DNA of 64,000 nt from Alkaliphilus metalliredigens QYMF (lineage in GTDB: Bacteria; Bacillota; Clostridia; Peptostreptococcales; Natronincolaceae): contig NC_009633.1 in NCBI RefSeq assembly GCF_000016985.1, positions 3,081,539 through 3,145,538 of the forward strand, in the 5' to 3' direction. The translations under genes and the position numbers were made by a program. Of this stretch, positions 1 to 10,188 are shown in pieces. Positions within the stretch are counted from its first letter, which is position 1, and each line of letters starts with the position of its first letter. The notes beneath the pieces are model-generated. The model saw only the letters and a list, made by a program, of their open reading frames with translations, made no database searches and was not told the DNA's origin.

Positions 1-676
<676 letters not shown>

Positions 677-705
677 CTATCATATTTTTATATTTATTTT
701 ATTAT

Positions 706-1314
706 TCACTGAGCTACTTTCACCATGGCAGGCCTTAAGACCTTGCTATGGATCATATATCCCTTTTGGAAAACCTCAATGATTTCATCGGTCGGAGCAT
801 CTGACTCTTCCTTCATAATTGCATGATGTAAATTCATATCAAATGGCTTACCCAGGGCTTCAATTTCAACAACACCATGTTTCTCAAGGGAATCTTTAAG
901 CTGCTTAAGTACCAGCTCCATCCCATCACATAAGCCCTTGTTTTGCTCCCCATCTACATCGCACGCCAAGGCCTTTTCAAGGTTGTTCACACTATCTAAT
1001 AGACTTAATGCAAGTTTTTCATTGGCGTATAAATAAATATCATTCTTTTCCTTTTCAACACGCTTTTTATGGTTTGCAAAATCTGCTTGTAACCTTTGTA
1101 AGCGATTTAAATAATCTTCACTTTCTTTTTGCTTTGCCTCTAGCTTTGTCTTTAATCCTGCAACACTTTCCACTGATTCCTCTTGTGCATTTTCTGTTTC
1201 TTCCTTCATTTCATCAAGGACAGCCTCTAAATCACTTTCGGCAGTTTCCCTCACTTCGGTTTCAGCGGAGGCGGTTGTATCCTGATCCTTCATTTCTTTC
1301 TCTTCATGATTCAA
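706..1314 (-). CDS. grpE: Nucleotide exchange factor GrpE
   Basis: Co-chaperone that releases ADP from DnaK. The acidic, low-complexity N-terminus (about residues 1-60) is followed by a long coiled coil and the GrpE head, with the typical C-terminal stretch IIEVFQKGYMIHSKVLRPAM and a final VKVA. Length of about 202 residues is normal. I prefer the TTG at 1314 (LNHEEKEMKDQD) because AGGTGG lies 5 bases upstream of it. The GTG at 1323 also opens the frame but overlaps that ribosome-binding site. It sits between hrcA and dnaK, with 50 bases to dnaK. Confidence 0.96.
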   Translation of the reverse strand: MNHEEKEMKDQDTTASAETEVRETAESDLEAVLDEMKEETENAQEESVESVAGLKTKLEAKQKESEDYLNRLQRLQADFANHKKRVEKEKNDIYLYANEKLALSLLDSVNNLEKALACDVDGEQNKGLCDGMELVLKQLKDSLEKHGVVEIEALGKPFDMNLHHAIMKEESDAPTDEIIEVFQKGYMIHSKVLRPAMVKVAQ

Positions 1315-1460
1315 AAAATCCACCTACCTTTTGTCATTTCTATTTTTATTTTAGGGTGCTCCTATGTATAAACCGAGACTTAATTATTATGAAGTCTTAG
1401 CTTACCTCGAAGATAAAACAAAGAGACAGTGCAAAATGCTTGCGCACTTCGCACCCCTCA

Positions 1461-2495
1461 TTACTTGTATTTACCTTTTAGCACTTCATTAATATATTTA
1501 TTGACCTGGCCCATGGTACTCATCACATTGGAATAATCCATTCTTGTTGGGCCAATAATACTAACAAATCCAATGACGTCTTCATCAATCTTATAGGTTG
1601 CTGTCACTAAGCTGTATTCTTTAGCTTCTTTATAAATATTTTCACTTCCAATGGTGGCATTCATTCCCTTATGACTAGAGGATAGAATCAGTTGACTAAT
1701 TAGCTCTTTTTCCTCAAGCATTGATAAAAATGATTTGGCCTTAAAAATATCATTAAATTCAGGAAAGTTAAATATATTTGTGGTACCATGCAAGAAAAGT
1801 TCAATTTTATCTAGCTCTTCTAATGTTTGGAACATCTTAGGAATCACTGAATCAAAACCATGGCTTAATTGTTCTAATTCATGTGTAAATTCCTCAGTGA
1901 ATTCTCCTGGAATCCCTTTAATGGCAACTCCCTGAAGCCTTCCGTTGATGACCTCTGAAATCTTACTAATTGCCTCAGCATCTAACCCTTCCGGCACTTG
2001 TAATACCGTCTTTTTAATGAGTCCTGTATCGGTTATGATAATTCCCAGAAGATGATGCTCATCCATTGGTATCAATTGAATATGCTTCAACCTAACTTCC
2101 TTGATTTGAGGCGCCAAAGCAATGGTTGTATAATTAGTCAGTTGAGATAAAATCTTGGAGCTATATTGTAATAGCTGCTCGATTTCCCCAAAACGATTAA
2201 GAAGATCACTTCTAATCTGATCTCGTTGAATCACCATGTTTTTTTCTAGCTGGAGCAAATGATCCACATACAAACGATAGCCTTTATCGGATGGAATCCT
2301 ACCAGCAGATGTATACGGCTGGATCAGGTACCCCATATCCTCTAAATCAGCCATTTCATTCCGTATGGTCGCTGGGCTGACTTGAAGATCATACTTTTTC
2401 GATAGGCTTCTAGAGCCCACAGGCTCTGCTGTATAAATATAGTCTTGTATGATCGCCTGTAATATTTTTAGTTTTCTTTCATTTAGTTGCATCAT
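1461..2495 (-). CDS. hrcA: Heat-inducible transcription repressor HrcA
   Basis: Repressor of class I heat-shock genes that binds the CIRCE operator and needs GroEL for activity. The N-terminal winged helix is clear (LNERKLKILQAIIQDYI; then GSRSLSKKYDLQVSPATIRN), followed by the GAF-like dimerisation domain and the family C-terminus ending in IGPTRMDYSNVMSTM. The frame is open further upstream to 2516, but that would start inside the CIRCE element. The ATG at 2495 (MMQLNERK) fits the family and yields 344 residues. First gene of hrcA-grpE-dnaK, autoregulated by the adjacent CIRCE. Confidence 0.97.
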   Translation of the reverse strand: MMQLNERKLKILQAIIQDYIYTAEPVGSRSLSKKYDLQVSPATIRNEMADLEDMGYLIQPYTSAGRIPSDKGYRLYVDHLLQLEKNMVIQRDQIRSDLLNRFGEIEQLLQYSSKILSQLTNYTTIALAPQIKEVRLKHIQLIPMDEHHLLGIIITDTGLIKKTVLQVPEGLDAEAISKISEVINGRLQGVAIKGIPGEFTEEFTHELEQLSHGFDSVIPKMFQTLEELDKIELFLHGTTNIFNFPEFNDIFKAKSFLSMLEEKELISQLILSSSHKGMNATIGSENIYKEAKEYSLVTATYKIDEDVIGFVSIIGPTRMDYSNVMSTMGQVNKYINEVLKGKYK

Positions 2496-2509
2496 ACCAC
2501 CCCAGATTA

Positions 2510-2536
2510 TTAGCACTCTATCAAGTCGAGTGCTAA
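2510..2536 (-). promoter_or_regulatory. CIRCE operator (HrcA binding site)
   Basis: Perfect inverted repeat TTAGCACTC - 9 bases - GAGTGCTAA, identical to the CIRCE consensus. It lies just downstream of the hrcA promoter and immediately upstream of the hrcA ribosome-binding region, as in other Firmicutes. Confidence 0.97.
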
Positions 2537-2549
2537 CTATTCTGACTAT

Positions 2550-2578
2550 AAAGTATCATTTCATTTGTCATTTGTCAA
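2550..2578 (-). promoter_or_regulatory. SigA-type promoter of hrcA-grpE-dnaK
   Basis: On the minus strand, -35 TTGACA (2578-2573) and -10 TACTTT (2555-2550) are separated by exactly 17 bases. The expected transcription start is near 2542, so CIRCE falls in the first transcribed bases, the standard repressible arrangement. Confidence 0.85.
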
Positions 2579-2661
2579 TAGCTTTGTTGAGATTTTACCA
2601 CAATTTTATCTTTGAGCATAGGATCCACATTTATAATGGATATCATCGCTAATATTGCCTC

Positions 2662-3801
2662 TTATTCTAGCAGCATTTCTGCAAAAACGATATTAGATAA
2701 ATCCACGCCTCTTTGGCTCAACCGAATGCGATCACCCTTTATCGTTAAAAGTCCCTGGGAAATTAACTTATTGATCACGTCTCCATAGACATCAAAAACA
2801 GAGGATTGAAAGCGCTCGGTAAAGTCATTGATGGAAACACCCTCTAGGAGCCTCAGTCCCAAAAACATCGTTTCGCTGATTTCATCATTTCGAGTGATTA
2901 GCTCCTGGGTGTCCAAGGGTTTTTCCCCTATATTAATCTTATTAATATAGATACCAATATGAGATGTATTGGAAAAACGCATTTTTTCAAAATATGAATG
3001 TGCCCCCACTCCCAGGCCTAAATAAGGACGATTACGCCAATAAATTTGATTATGCCGACATTCATATTCTGGTTTAGAAAAATTCGAAATTTCATAATGA
3101 GTATAGCCCTTTGATTTTAATATCCTGATTGTTTCATGGAACATAGCTAGTTCTAGTTCCTCATCTAGGGTTTTGATCTTTTTATCCTCCACCCATTGAT
3201 TGAAAGACGTCCCCTCTTCAATAATCAGACCATAGGTCGAAAGATGTGGTACCCCTAAATCAATTATTTCCGTTAAAGAAGCTTTCCATTCATTCATGCT
3301 TTGATTAGGCAAGGCAAACATCATATCTACATTGATATTAGAAAATCCCACCCCACGGGCATCTGCTAGATTTTGAATGAAGTCCCCATAGGTGTGGATT
3401 CTGCCTAGGGATTTTAGCAGGTGATCCTGACAGGCTTGCAGTCCGATACTTAAGCGATTAATCCCACTATCATAATACCTATGTAATTTGTCCTTAGATA
3501 AAAGTCCAGGGTTGGCTTCCATGGAAATCTCTGCCTTAGTATCAATCTCAACATGTCGCCTAATCCATTCCATCAATTCTGCCATGGCTTCTCCAGATAG
3601 TATTGAAGGCGTTCCACCACCAAAGAAAATGGTTTTGATTTCATATCCTGTTAAGGCTTCTTTATATAACAACACTTCCTGCTTTAATGCTTCTACATAG
3701 GGCCCAATCAAATGTTTTTCCCCACTAAAGGAAGTGAAATCACAGTAATAACACTTCTTTTCACAAAAGGGAATATGGATGTAAAGTCCTATTTCTTTCA
3801 T
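2662..3801 (-). CDS. hemW: Radical SAM protein HemW (coproporphyrinogen III oxidase-like)
   Basis: HemN/HemW-family radical SAM protein; HemW proteins act as haem chaperones rather than true oxidases. The radical SAM cluster motif CEKKCYYC (Cys13, 17, 20) sits in the usual LYIHIPFC context, followed by FFGGGTPS, the HemW-type EANPG and the C-terminal HemN domain (GLGVGAHSYF; FLGLRLLEGV). I place the start at the ATG at 3801, after AAGGTGA. The frame stays open for 31 more codons upstream, but that extension reads through a REP-like hairpin and is unlike the family. About 379 residues is normal. Downstream of lepA on the same strand. Confidence 0.94.
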   Translation of the reverse strand: MKEIGLYIHIPFCEKKCYYCDFTSFSGEKHLIGPYVEALKQEVLLYKEALTGYEIKTIFFGGGTPSILSGEAMAELMEWIRRHVEIDTKAEISMEANPGLLSKDKLHRYYDSGINRLSIGLQACQDHLLKSLGRIHTYGDFIQNLADARGVGFSNINVDMMFALPNQSMNEWKASLTEIIDLGVPHLSTYGLIIEEGTSFNQWVEDKKIKTLDEELELAMFHETIRILKSKGYTHYEISNFSKPEYECRHNQIYWRNRPYLGLGVGAHSYFEKMRFSNTSHIGIYINKINIGEKPLDTQELITRNDEISETMFLGLRLLEGVSINDFTERFQSSVFDVYGDVINKLISQGLLTIKGDRIRLSQRGVDLSNIVFAEMLLE

Positions 3802-3837
3802 AGTTTCACCTTCTTTTATATTCATTTTCATTAAATT

Positions 3838-3864
3838 CGGACGGGACAACCCCGCCCCTACCGT
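3838..3864 (-). repeat. REP-like GC-rich hairpin between lepA and hemW
   Basis: The minus-strand RNA forms a compact stem, GGGCGGGG, tri-nucleotide loop, TCCCGTCC, with two G-U pairs. It is far more GC-rich than its surroundings and resembles a second hairpin near 63344-63380. It has the look of a dispersed extragenic palindrome. It has no T-tract, so it is not a simple terminator. Confidence 0.5.
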
Positions 3865-3928
3865 AAACAAAACTAGTAACATAGCCAAAGCCATCGGTTA
3901 CTAGTTTGTGTGATTTAAAGTAAATAAT

Positions 3929-5737
3929 CTAGGTGTCTAGCTTCAACACCGACATAAAGGCTTTTTGAGGCACTTCGACACTGCCGACCTGTCTCATTCG
4001 TTTTTTACCCTTTTTTTGCTTTTCTAGTAGTTTTTTCTTACGACTAATGTCTCCACCGTAACATTTGGCTAAAACGTCTTTTCTTAGGGCTCTGATGGTT
4101 TCTCTAGCAATTATTTTCGTTCCAATTGAGGCTTGTAGTGGCACAGGGAATTGATGTCTTGGTATTTCATCCTTGAGCTTTTCACACATTCCCTTACCAC
4201 GGGCATAGGCTTTAGACTCATGCACAATAAAGGATAATGCATCCACCTGTTCACTATTAATTAAAATATCCAATTTAACAAGGGTTGAGGGTTTGTACCC
4301 CTTCATTTCATAATCTAAGGATCCATATCCCTTAGTCTTGGACTTCAATGCATCAAAGAAATCATAAATCACTTCATTTAAAGGGAGCTCATAGTGAAGA
4401 TTTACCCTTGTCTCTTCAATATAATCCATTCCCTTCATCTCGCCACGACGGTCCTGACAAAGCTCAATCACGATTCCTGCATATTCACTAGGCACCATAA
4501 TGGTTGCCTTTACAATGGGTTCTTCTATCACTGAAATTTCTTGTGTCACTGGTAGATTAGCAGGATTTTGAATCATCACAACCTCTCCATTGGTCTTTGT
4601 CACACGATAAATTACACTGGGGGCGGTTGTCACAAGATCTAGATTAAACTCTCGCTCTAATCGTTCCTGAATAATTTCCATATGAAGCAGTCCTAAAAAG
4701 CCACAACGGAAACCAAATCCTAGGGCTGCAGATGTTTCTGCTTCAAAGACTAAGGCTGCATCATTCACCTGAAGTCTATCTAATGCATCACGTACGTCTT
4801 CATATTTTTCTCCCTCTGCAGGGTAAACACCACAGTATACCATGGGTGTCACCTTCCGATAGCCCGGCAGTGAATGTTCCGTTGGATTCAGGGCATCTGT
4901 AATGGTATCTCCCACACGACAATAGCGTACATCCTTAATGCTGGCAGCGATATATCCAACATCTCCTGCACTTAACTGGTCTAGTTGAATAGGGCCCGGT
5001 GAGTACACACCCACCTCGGTGACTTCAAACTCTTTCTTAGTGGCCATCATTCTGATTTTCATACCCTTTTTGACAGTGCCTTCTACTACCCGAGTATAGG
5101 CAACCACACCCTTATAGTTATCATAATAAGAATCAAATACTAGGGCCTTCAGTGGAGCCTCTTCATCTTCCGTTGGTGGCGGTATGTTTTTGACAATAGC
5201 CTCTAGGACGTCATCAATATTGAGACCATCCTTTGCAGAAATCAATGGAGCTTCGCTGGCATCAAGACCAATAATATCTTCTATTTCTCGCTTAATTTCG
5301 TCGGGTCTAGCGCTAGGCAGATCTATTTTATTAATGACGGGTATGATTTCTAAATTTTGCTCTAGGGCTAAATAAACATTTGCCATGGTTTGTGCTTCGA
5401 TTCCTTGGGCTGCATCTACAACTAAAATGGCACCTTCGCAGGCTGCTAAGCTCCTTGATACCTCATATGTAAAGTCTACGTGTCCCGGGGTGTCTATCAA
5501 GTTTAAATAGTAGTCTTGTCCATCTTTTGCTTTGTAAATCAGACGAATCGACTGTAGCTTAATAGTAATGCCACGTTCTCTCTCTAACTCCATATTGTCT
5601 AATACTTGTGCCTGCATTTCCCTTTGTGAAATGAGACCAGTACGTTCAATCAAACGGTCAGCCAAGGTAGATTTCCCATGATCAATATGTGCAATAATGG
5701 AGAAATTCCGTATTTTCCGTTGTCTATCACTTGGCAT
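3929..5737 (-). CDS. lepA: Elongation factor 4 (LepA), translational GTPase
   Basis: Ribosome-associated GTPase that can back-translocate or remodel stalled ribosomes. The G domain has the P-loop AHIDHGKST at about residues 16-24, DTPGHVDF (G3) and NKIDLP (G4). The EF-G-like domains follow, and the LepA-specific C-terminal domain ends [20 protein letters not shown]. 602 residues matches the family. ATG is preceded by GAAGGAGGAA. It is separated from the upstream sporulation genes by a terminator at 5821-5855 and precedes hemW, a common Firmicute order. Confidence 0.98.
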   Translation of the reverse strand: MPSDRQRKIRNFSIIAHIDHGKSTLADRLIERTGLISQREMQAQVLDNMELERERGITIKLQSIRLIYKAKDGQDYYLNLIDTPGHVDFTYEVSRSLAACEGAILVVDAAQGIEAQTMANVYLALEQNLEIIPVINKIDLPSARPDEIKREIEDIIGLDASEAPLISAKDGLNIDDVLEAIVKNIPPPTEDEEAPLKALVFDSYYDNYKGVVAYTRVVEGTVKKGMKIRMMATKKEFEVTEVGVYSPGPIQLDQLSAGDVGYIAASIKDVRYCRVGDTITDALNPTEHSLPGYRKVTPMVYCGVYPAEGEKYEDVRDALDRLQVNDAALVFEAETSAALGFGFRCGFLGLLHMEIIQERLEREFNLDLVTTAPSVIYRVTKTNGEVVMIQNPANLPVTQEISVIEEPIVKATIMVPSEYAGIVIELCQDRRGEMKGMDYIEETRVNLHYELPLNEVIYDFFDALKSKTKGYGSLDYEMKGYKPSTLVKLDILINSEQVDALSFIVHESKAYARGKGMCEKLKDEIPRHQFPVPLQASIGTKIIARETIRALRKDVLAKCYGGDISRKKKLLEKQKKGKKRMRQVGSVEVPQKAFMSVLKLDT

Positions 5738-5820
5738 ATATATTCCTCCTTCAATTTACCATAATCTCATCAATTATATCATAATATCTTTATAGTGGGT
5801 AGAGATTGATTTTTATATTC

Positions 5821-5855
5821 AAAAAAAATGTCGGAAACCCACCCGACATTTTTTT
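5821..5855 (-). terminator. Rho-independent terminator after the spoIIP gene group
   Basis: ATGTCGG - 8-base loop - CCGACAT flanked by A-run and T-run on both sides, so it could work in either direction. It lies 8 bases past the stop of the small membrane-protein gene and upstream of lepA. Confidence 0.85.
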
Positions 5856-5862
5856 AAACCCT

Positions 5863-6174
5863 TCAATCTCCATTGTTATTCATCCTTTGCCTCATATATT
5901 GAATTCCCTCATCTATAAAGCTTTGTACATATTCCACTTTTTCACCAACGTATTCTTTCTCAATGCTGACTTCACTACCAAATAATGCAATCACATAATG
6001 GGCTGACCTTTGCTCATACCCAATCAGTCTTCCCTCTGCAAATCCAGTCATATCTCTTAGGGCATAGTCAGTAAATATAAGCCCTAGCACAAGCAATATG
6101 ATTTGCAAAAAAATGTATCCCTTGAGCTGGTGTCTTCTTTTCTTGTCATTTTTCTTTTTCTCCATCCTGCTCAT
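5863..6174 (-). CDS. Small single-pass membrane protein, unknown
   Basis: Not recognised. The 103-residue product has a very basic N-terminus (KKKNDKKRRHQ), one hydrophobic segment at about residues 20-40 (IFLQIILLVLGLIFTDYAL), and then a soluble tail of about 60 residues. The positive-inside rule puts the tail outside the membrane. It lies between spoIIP and lepA, directly before a terminator, so it may be co-transcribed with spoIIP and expressed during sporulation (inference). Two ATGs three codons apart are possible starts. Confidence 0.6.
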   Translation of the reverse strand: MSRMEKKKNDKKRRHQLKGYIFLQIILLVLGLIFTDYALRDMTGFAEGRLIGYEQRSAHYVIALFGSEVSIEKEYVGEKVEYVQSFIDEGIQYMRQRMNNNGD

Positions 6175-6226
6175 CTACATCACCATTTGGAGTGTTGACA
6201 ATTTACACTCCCTTTAAACCCTCTGC

Positions 6227-7480
6227 TTATTCCTTCAATAAGTCCAAAGTGTCTGCCATTACCTCTGCTAAGTAAACAGCTGTACGTTTTGCTTCATCAA
6301 TATGATTGGCATTGCTTCCCACCTCAAGTAGGGCATAGTGATCTACTAAAAATTGATTAAACTGTCCATAGGGTTTAACTAAAACCGGTTTCGCAAGTCC
6401 TGGGTATTTTTGATCACTGACCGCATTGACAAAGTGAGCAAATCGTTCAACTCGCTGGCGATTTTCAGCGGCTGGTCCAATGACAAACTGAAACTTTGTA
6501 GTGGTTTCATTATTAATAGTTGTCTGATTATTTGCAATGAGTTGTTGGCGATTTGGATTGGTTTCAATGTGATCATAGCCATCACGATGGATATCTAAGA
6601 CCACTTGAATCGAGGGGTTCTCCTTTAAAATTCCCCGTGCAGTGGCGAGGCCCCGTGTATAAGAGCCACTATAGGAGGGGTAGTCGTGATATGTTGTATC
6701 ATGAATCACATGATAGCCTCTCTTTTCCAACTCTTCAGTCATGATTTCAGCAACCTTGATGACAGTGTATTCCCTCTGCAATGAATGATAGTTCCCCTCA
6801 GATATTGGTTTGTAGGACTCCGTCCCATGGACGTGATAAATCAATATATCGGGCTTACCTGCTTGAAATTTAATTTTCTCTGGTCTTGTGAGTCCTGCTA
6901 AGGCACCTTCTAAATCTCCCGCTAGACTATCTATAATGTTGTGCTGATCAATTAAGTACACACCCTCTTGTCTCTCCCCCTTATCGTCCTCATCCATTTC
7001 AGGCTGAGCCGATGTTTCTTGGAGATGATCCTCTTGTATTACATCGTCTTCTTCATAGTAATCTGCAAAATATAAATCCCCACCTAGGGAACCCTCTTCA
7101 GGTTTAGTCTCAACCTCTTTAGGATCTATTTTTTCAACAGGAATAGATCCAGCCATAACTGTTTCCCGATGCAAGGCCACAACTGGAATTTGAGCTTGTA
7201 CAAAAGTCAATGGATCTTTAAAATCCACTTGAAACAAGCCATTAAAAAAAGATGAATAAAATCTTTCCACTTGTCTTTTTACACTGATTTCCAATTCCTC
7301 TATCGGCGCAGGAAAAACCTGTTGAATTGATCTAAGAAAGAATTGATTTTTTTCATATACACCCTGGGAGTCCGCTAAGACCTCTCTGTTTAAAATAAGA
7401 TTCCCCGTTGTAAGCAAAATGGCCACCAGTAAGACAAGAACAATTAGATTATAGTACTGGTTTACTATGTTTTTTTTCAT
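6227..7480 (-). CDS. spoIIP: Stage II sporulation protein P (peptidoglycan hydrolase)
   Basis: Membrane-anchored amidase and endopeptidase that, with SpoIID and SpoIIM, thins septal peptidoglycan during engulfment. One N-terminal membrane helix (about residues 9-30) is followed by a variable acidic linker and the catalytic domain. This has the SpoIIP signature ILIYHVHGTESYKP and the second metal/active-site region VVLDIHRDGYD. A further conserved block includes LVDHYALLEVGSNAN. The ATG at 7480 has AGGTGG 8 bases upstream; the GTG at 7492 overlaps it. It follows gpr, a typical gpr-spoIIP-lepA order in clostridia and bacilli. Confidence 0.96.
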   Translation of the reverse strand: MKKNIVNQYYNLIVLVLLVAILLTTGNLILNREVLADSQGVYEKNQFFLRSIQQVFPAPIEELEISVKRQVERFYSSFFNGLFQVDFKDPLTFVQAQIPVVALHRETVMAGSIPVEKIDPKEVETKPEEGSLGGDLYFADYYEEDDVIQEDHLQETSAQPEMDEDDKGERQEGVYLIDQHNIIDSLAGDLEGALAGLTRPEKIKFQAGKPDILIYHVHGTESYKPISEGNYHSLQREYTVIKVAEIMTEELEKRGYHVIHDTTYHDYPSYSGSYTRGLATARGILKENPSIQVVLDIHRDGYDHIETNPNRQQLIANNQTTINNETTTKFQFVIGPAAENRQRVERFAHFVNAVSDQKYPGLAKPVLVKPYGQFNQFLVDHYALLEVGSNANHIDEAKRTAVYLAEVMADTLDLLKE

Positions 7481-7604
7481 TAAATGCCCCACCTTTGTTT
7501 ATGTCCTTGGCAGAGGAGATTAAATCCCTCATATAGCCATACATATGAAAGGCAGGGCCCTTTTATAACATTAATTTTAAGTTATCTAATTTTATCTTCA
7601 GGGT

Positions 7605-8579
7605 TTAATGAATGTATCGATTGACATCTTTTAGGTCTATTCCCGGATGTAGGGCAATATTGATCCCATTGGCAATAATCTGAGAAAGGTCTAAAATGAT
7701 ATCATCAATTTCCTTTGGCGTCACCATGACATTGGCATTATAAGGCTCCAACACTTCACGAATCAATCCATATTTCTCTTCTTCCTTGAGCTTCTCCAGC
7801 ATGCTATAAAATTCAGAGCCCGCCTGAGCTTGCTTTGAAAAAGCCTTAATCACCAGTTGAATGGTGTCATTGGTTAGGGTAGCTGCATCAACTACGGTGG
7901 GTACTCCTACTGCGATTACAGGAACCCCAAGACTTTCTTCATCTAATGCCATGCGTTTATTTCCCACACCTGATCCAGGACTAATTCCAGTTGTTGAAAT
8001 TTGGATCGTTGCATTTACACGTTCCATTTTCCTCGAGGCAAGGGCATCAACCACCACCACAACATCAGGTCTGCTATGCTCCACGATTCCCTTAATAATT
8101 TCTCCAGTTTCAAGCCCCGTTGTCCCCATCACCCCAGGGGAAATGGCACTCACCTCTATCATATGATCATCGCTTTCCTTTTGATACATTTTAAATAGAT
8201 GTCTTGTCACATGAATCTTAGCAACCGCCTTAGGACCTAGCGCATCTGGCGTGACATTCCAATTGCCCAGTCCTACCACTAAGGCTTTGAGATTTTTTCG
8301 TTCAGGCAACAGTGCCTTTAGCTCCTTAGCCAGTACTTGACTGATATGATCTTTTAAATCTGCATCAGCTTTTCTCAGACCAGGACTTTCTAAGGTGATA
8401 TACATCCCTTGTTTCTTCCCCATAATTTCAGCACCCTGTTGATCCATTACATCAACACGAGTCACCAATACATCAGTATCTTCTTCCTGGTCTACCTTAA
8501 CACCTGGAATCTCTTGTTGCTTTTCCTCTTGGTATAATTCTCTTACCTCTAAAGCTAAATCTGTACGAACTTGAAACAT
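7605..8579 (-). CDS. gpr: Germination protease GPR
   Basis: Aspartic-like protease, made in the forespore as a zymogen, that degrades small acid-soluble spore proteins at germination. The start FQVRTDLALE is the hallmark N-terminus removed by autoprocessing. The core shows VVGLGNWNVTPDALGPKAV, ISPGVMGTTGLET and IQISTTGISPGSGVGN, all family blocks. I choose the ATG at 8579, after GAGGTG; the upstream GTG overlaps that site. 324 residues is near the usual length. Divergent from rpsT, as in many Firmicutes. I could not assign a SigF/SigG promoter with confidence. Confidence 0.96.
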   Translation of the reverse strand: MFQVRTDLALEVRELYQEEKQQEIPGVKVDQEEDTDVLVTRVDVMDQQGAEIMGKKQGMYITLESPGLRKADADLKDHISQVLAKELKALLPERKNLKALVVGLGNWNVTPDALGPKAVAKIHVTRHLFKMYQKESDDHMIEVSAISPGVMGTTGLETGEIIKGIVEHSRPDVVVVVDALASRKMERVNATIQISTTGISPGSGVGNKRMALDEESLGVPVIAVGVPTVVDAATLTNDTIQLVIKAFSKQAQAGSEFYSMLEKLKEEEKYGLIREVLEPYNANVMVTPKEIDDIILDLSQIIANGINIALHPGIDLKDVNRYIH

Positions 8580-8721
8580 GCCAATCACCTCTTTACTCTA
8601 TTTTCATCTATTATTTGTTGATTTCGCCATAATTATAGATATATTTCTAAAATGATTAATGGATTAAAATTTCTGAATAGTTTTACTGTTTGATGTCAAT
8701 AAATGAAATATAACTTTTTTA

Positions 8722-8750
8722 TTGCATTTTATATTTATTTCTGATAGAAT
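8722..8750 (+). promoter_or_regulatory. SigA-type promoter of rpsT
   Basis: TTGCAT (8722-8727) and TAGAAT (8745-8750) are separated by 17 bases, about 36 bases ahead of the rpsT start codon. Confidence 0.6.
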
Positions 8751-8786
8751 TACACTGTTAATGACCACGCAAGGGGGTGAAATGCA

Positions 8787-9050
8787 TTGGCAAATATTAA
8801 ATCTGCACAAAAGAGAATTAAAGTAATCGCTAAGAAAACTGCAAGAAACAGAATGATCAAATCTCAATTAAAGACTGCTATTAAACGATTTGAAGAAGCT
8901 GTAGAGGCTGGTAACTTAGAAGAAGCAAAGGTAAAGTTAACTTTCGTAGAAAAGAAGCTTAGTCAAGCTGCTGCTAAGGGAACTGTTCATAAGTCAAGCG
9001 CGTCTAGAAAAATCTCTAGATTAGCAATCAGATTAAACAAAGCAATTTAA
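8787..9050 (+). CDS. rpsT: 30S ribosomal protein S20
   Basis: Small, basic, helical primary-binding protein of the 30S subunit. [10 protein letters not shown] at the start and the following [16 protein letters not shown] are classic S20. The start codon is TTG at 8787, with AAGGGGGTGA six bases upstream; the ATG at 8782 is in another frame. S20 in several bacteria also uses UUG, which fits autogenous translational control. 87 residues is normal. It is a single-gene unit ended by a terminator. Confidence 0.97.
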   Translation: MANIKSAQKRIKVIAKKTARNRMIKSQLKTAIKRFEEAVEAGNLEEAKVKLTFVEKKLSQAAAKGTVHKSSASRKISRLAIRLNKAI

Positions 9051-9099
9051 TTTTATCACTGCGACCGTGTCTCATGTTTTAGTGATTACACATAAAAGA

Positions 9100-9132
9100 A
9101 GCGTACAAATTGTACGCTTTTGTGCTTTTTTG
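9100..9132 (+). terminator. Terminator of rpsT
   Basis: AGCGTAC - 5-base loop - GTACGCT followed by a T-rich stretch with runs of four and six T. It lies between the convergent rpsT and holA. Confidence 0.8.
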
Positions 9133-9147
9133 ATATTTGATATTAAC

Positions 9148-10188
9148 CTACTCAGTCTTGCACATTTCTACAACCAGTAATTCAATCCCGATCCGCTCAT
9201 CTATTCTACCTGTTTTAATCATCTTATCTATTTCCAAGGACATTTGCATAATTCGAATCAAGGCTTCAATTCTAAAGCCTCTACTTTGCTGTTCACATTT
9301 TGAAGCCACATAGGGATGAACGCTAATTTTATCTGCTGCCATCTTTGATGAGTAGCCGTCCTCAACTAATAATTTAATAGATAAAATATTTTTGATCTGA
9401 TTACTCATGGTAAAGAGTACCCTCATAATAGGTTCTCCCTCTGTCACCATTTGGTGTAACCTACGTAGGGCTTCACGACCATTCCGATTGCCAATTGCAT
9501 CCAACAGCTTGAAAATATCATTTTGAAGGTTGTTGGTCATGATTGCTTCAATATGGGTATGGATGACTCGCTCTTCTTTTCCCATAAAAGCCACCAGCTT
9601 ATTGATTTCATTATCAACATCATACAAACTTTGGTTTGTATTTCTTCCTAGATAATCTAAATTTGCAGTTAACAAAGAAAGCTCTCGTCTCTCAATTGTT
9701 TTTGTAGCCTGTTTTAACTTTTTCGAAATCCATTTTTCAAGTTCCAACTCCTTAAGTTTTTGAAACTCATAGTGCTTCCCATGCTTCTTGACCGCCTTAA
9801 CAATCTTTTTTCGGCTATCTACACTGGTTGTCCCATAAAAGACAAGGCAGGTTGTCCTTGGTAACTTAGCTATGTAATGAATTAATTCTTCTTCCTCTAC
9901 CTCAGAAATAGACTTTCGCTTTCCTTGAAAGGCATCGAAGTTTTTAATCAGTACCAATTTTTCTTCTGCCATAAAAGGAAGTGTCTCACAGGCATCAATG
10001 AGTTTCTCCACCGTAATGTCTTTCCCTTCAAAATAACTGAAGTTCAATTCTTCAAATCCTGAGGAGACTACCTTCTTTTTAAGCTTCTGGGCAATGTTCT
10101 CCATTAAATAGGATTCTTCTCCGTAGAGTAGATAGAGGTTTTCTATTTGATTTTTATTAATACTAGCGACGATTTCTTTATAACTCAT
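9148..10188 (-). CDS. holA: DNA polymerase III subunit delta (clamp-loader wrench)
   Basis: Clamp-loader subunit that opens the sliding clamp. It starts with YKEIVASINKNQ and NLYLLYGEESYLM, the YqeN/HolA beginning. It has no functional P-loop, and the C-terminal collar helices contain the typical EPIMRVLFTMSNQIKNIL. 346 residues matches Firmicute HolA. Its ATG overlaps the stop of comEC (10185-10188), so the two are translationally coupled. comEC-holA-rpsT is a widespread Firmicute neighbourhood. Confidence 0.93.
   Translation of the reverse strand: MSYKEIVASINKNQIENLYLLYGEESYLMENIAQKLKKKVVSSGFEELNFSYFEGKDITVEKLIDACETLPFMAEEKLVLIKNFDAFQGKRKSISEVEEEELIHYIAKLPRTTCLVFYGTTSVDSRKKIVKAVKKHGKHYEFQKLKELELEKWISKKLKQATKTIERRELSLLTANLDYLGRNTNQSLYDVDNEINKLVAFMGKEERVIHTHIEAIMTNNLQNDIFKLLDAIGNRNGREALRRLHQMVTEGEPIMRVLFTMSNQIKNILSIKLLVEDGYSSKMAADKISVHPYVASKCEQQSRGFRIEALIRIMQMSLEIDKMIKTGRIDERIGIELLVVEMCKTE

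Noticed and set aside
1324-1460. Terminator between hrcA and grpE
   Set aside because: Only weak imperfect stems without a proper T-tract. The operon is expected to read through.
2496-2516. Longer HrcA start at 2516
   Set aside because: It begins inside the CIRCE operator. The MMQLNERK start matches the family.
3802-3894. N-terminal extension of HemW by 31 residues
   Set aside because: It passes through a REP-like hairpin and has no ribosome-binding site. The family start MKEIGLYIHIPFC has one.
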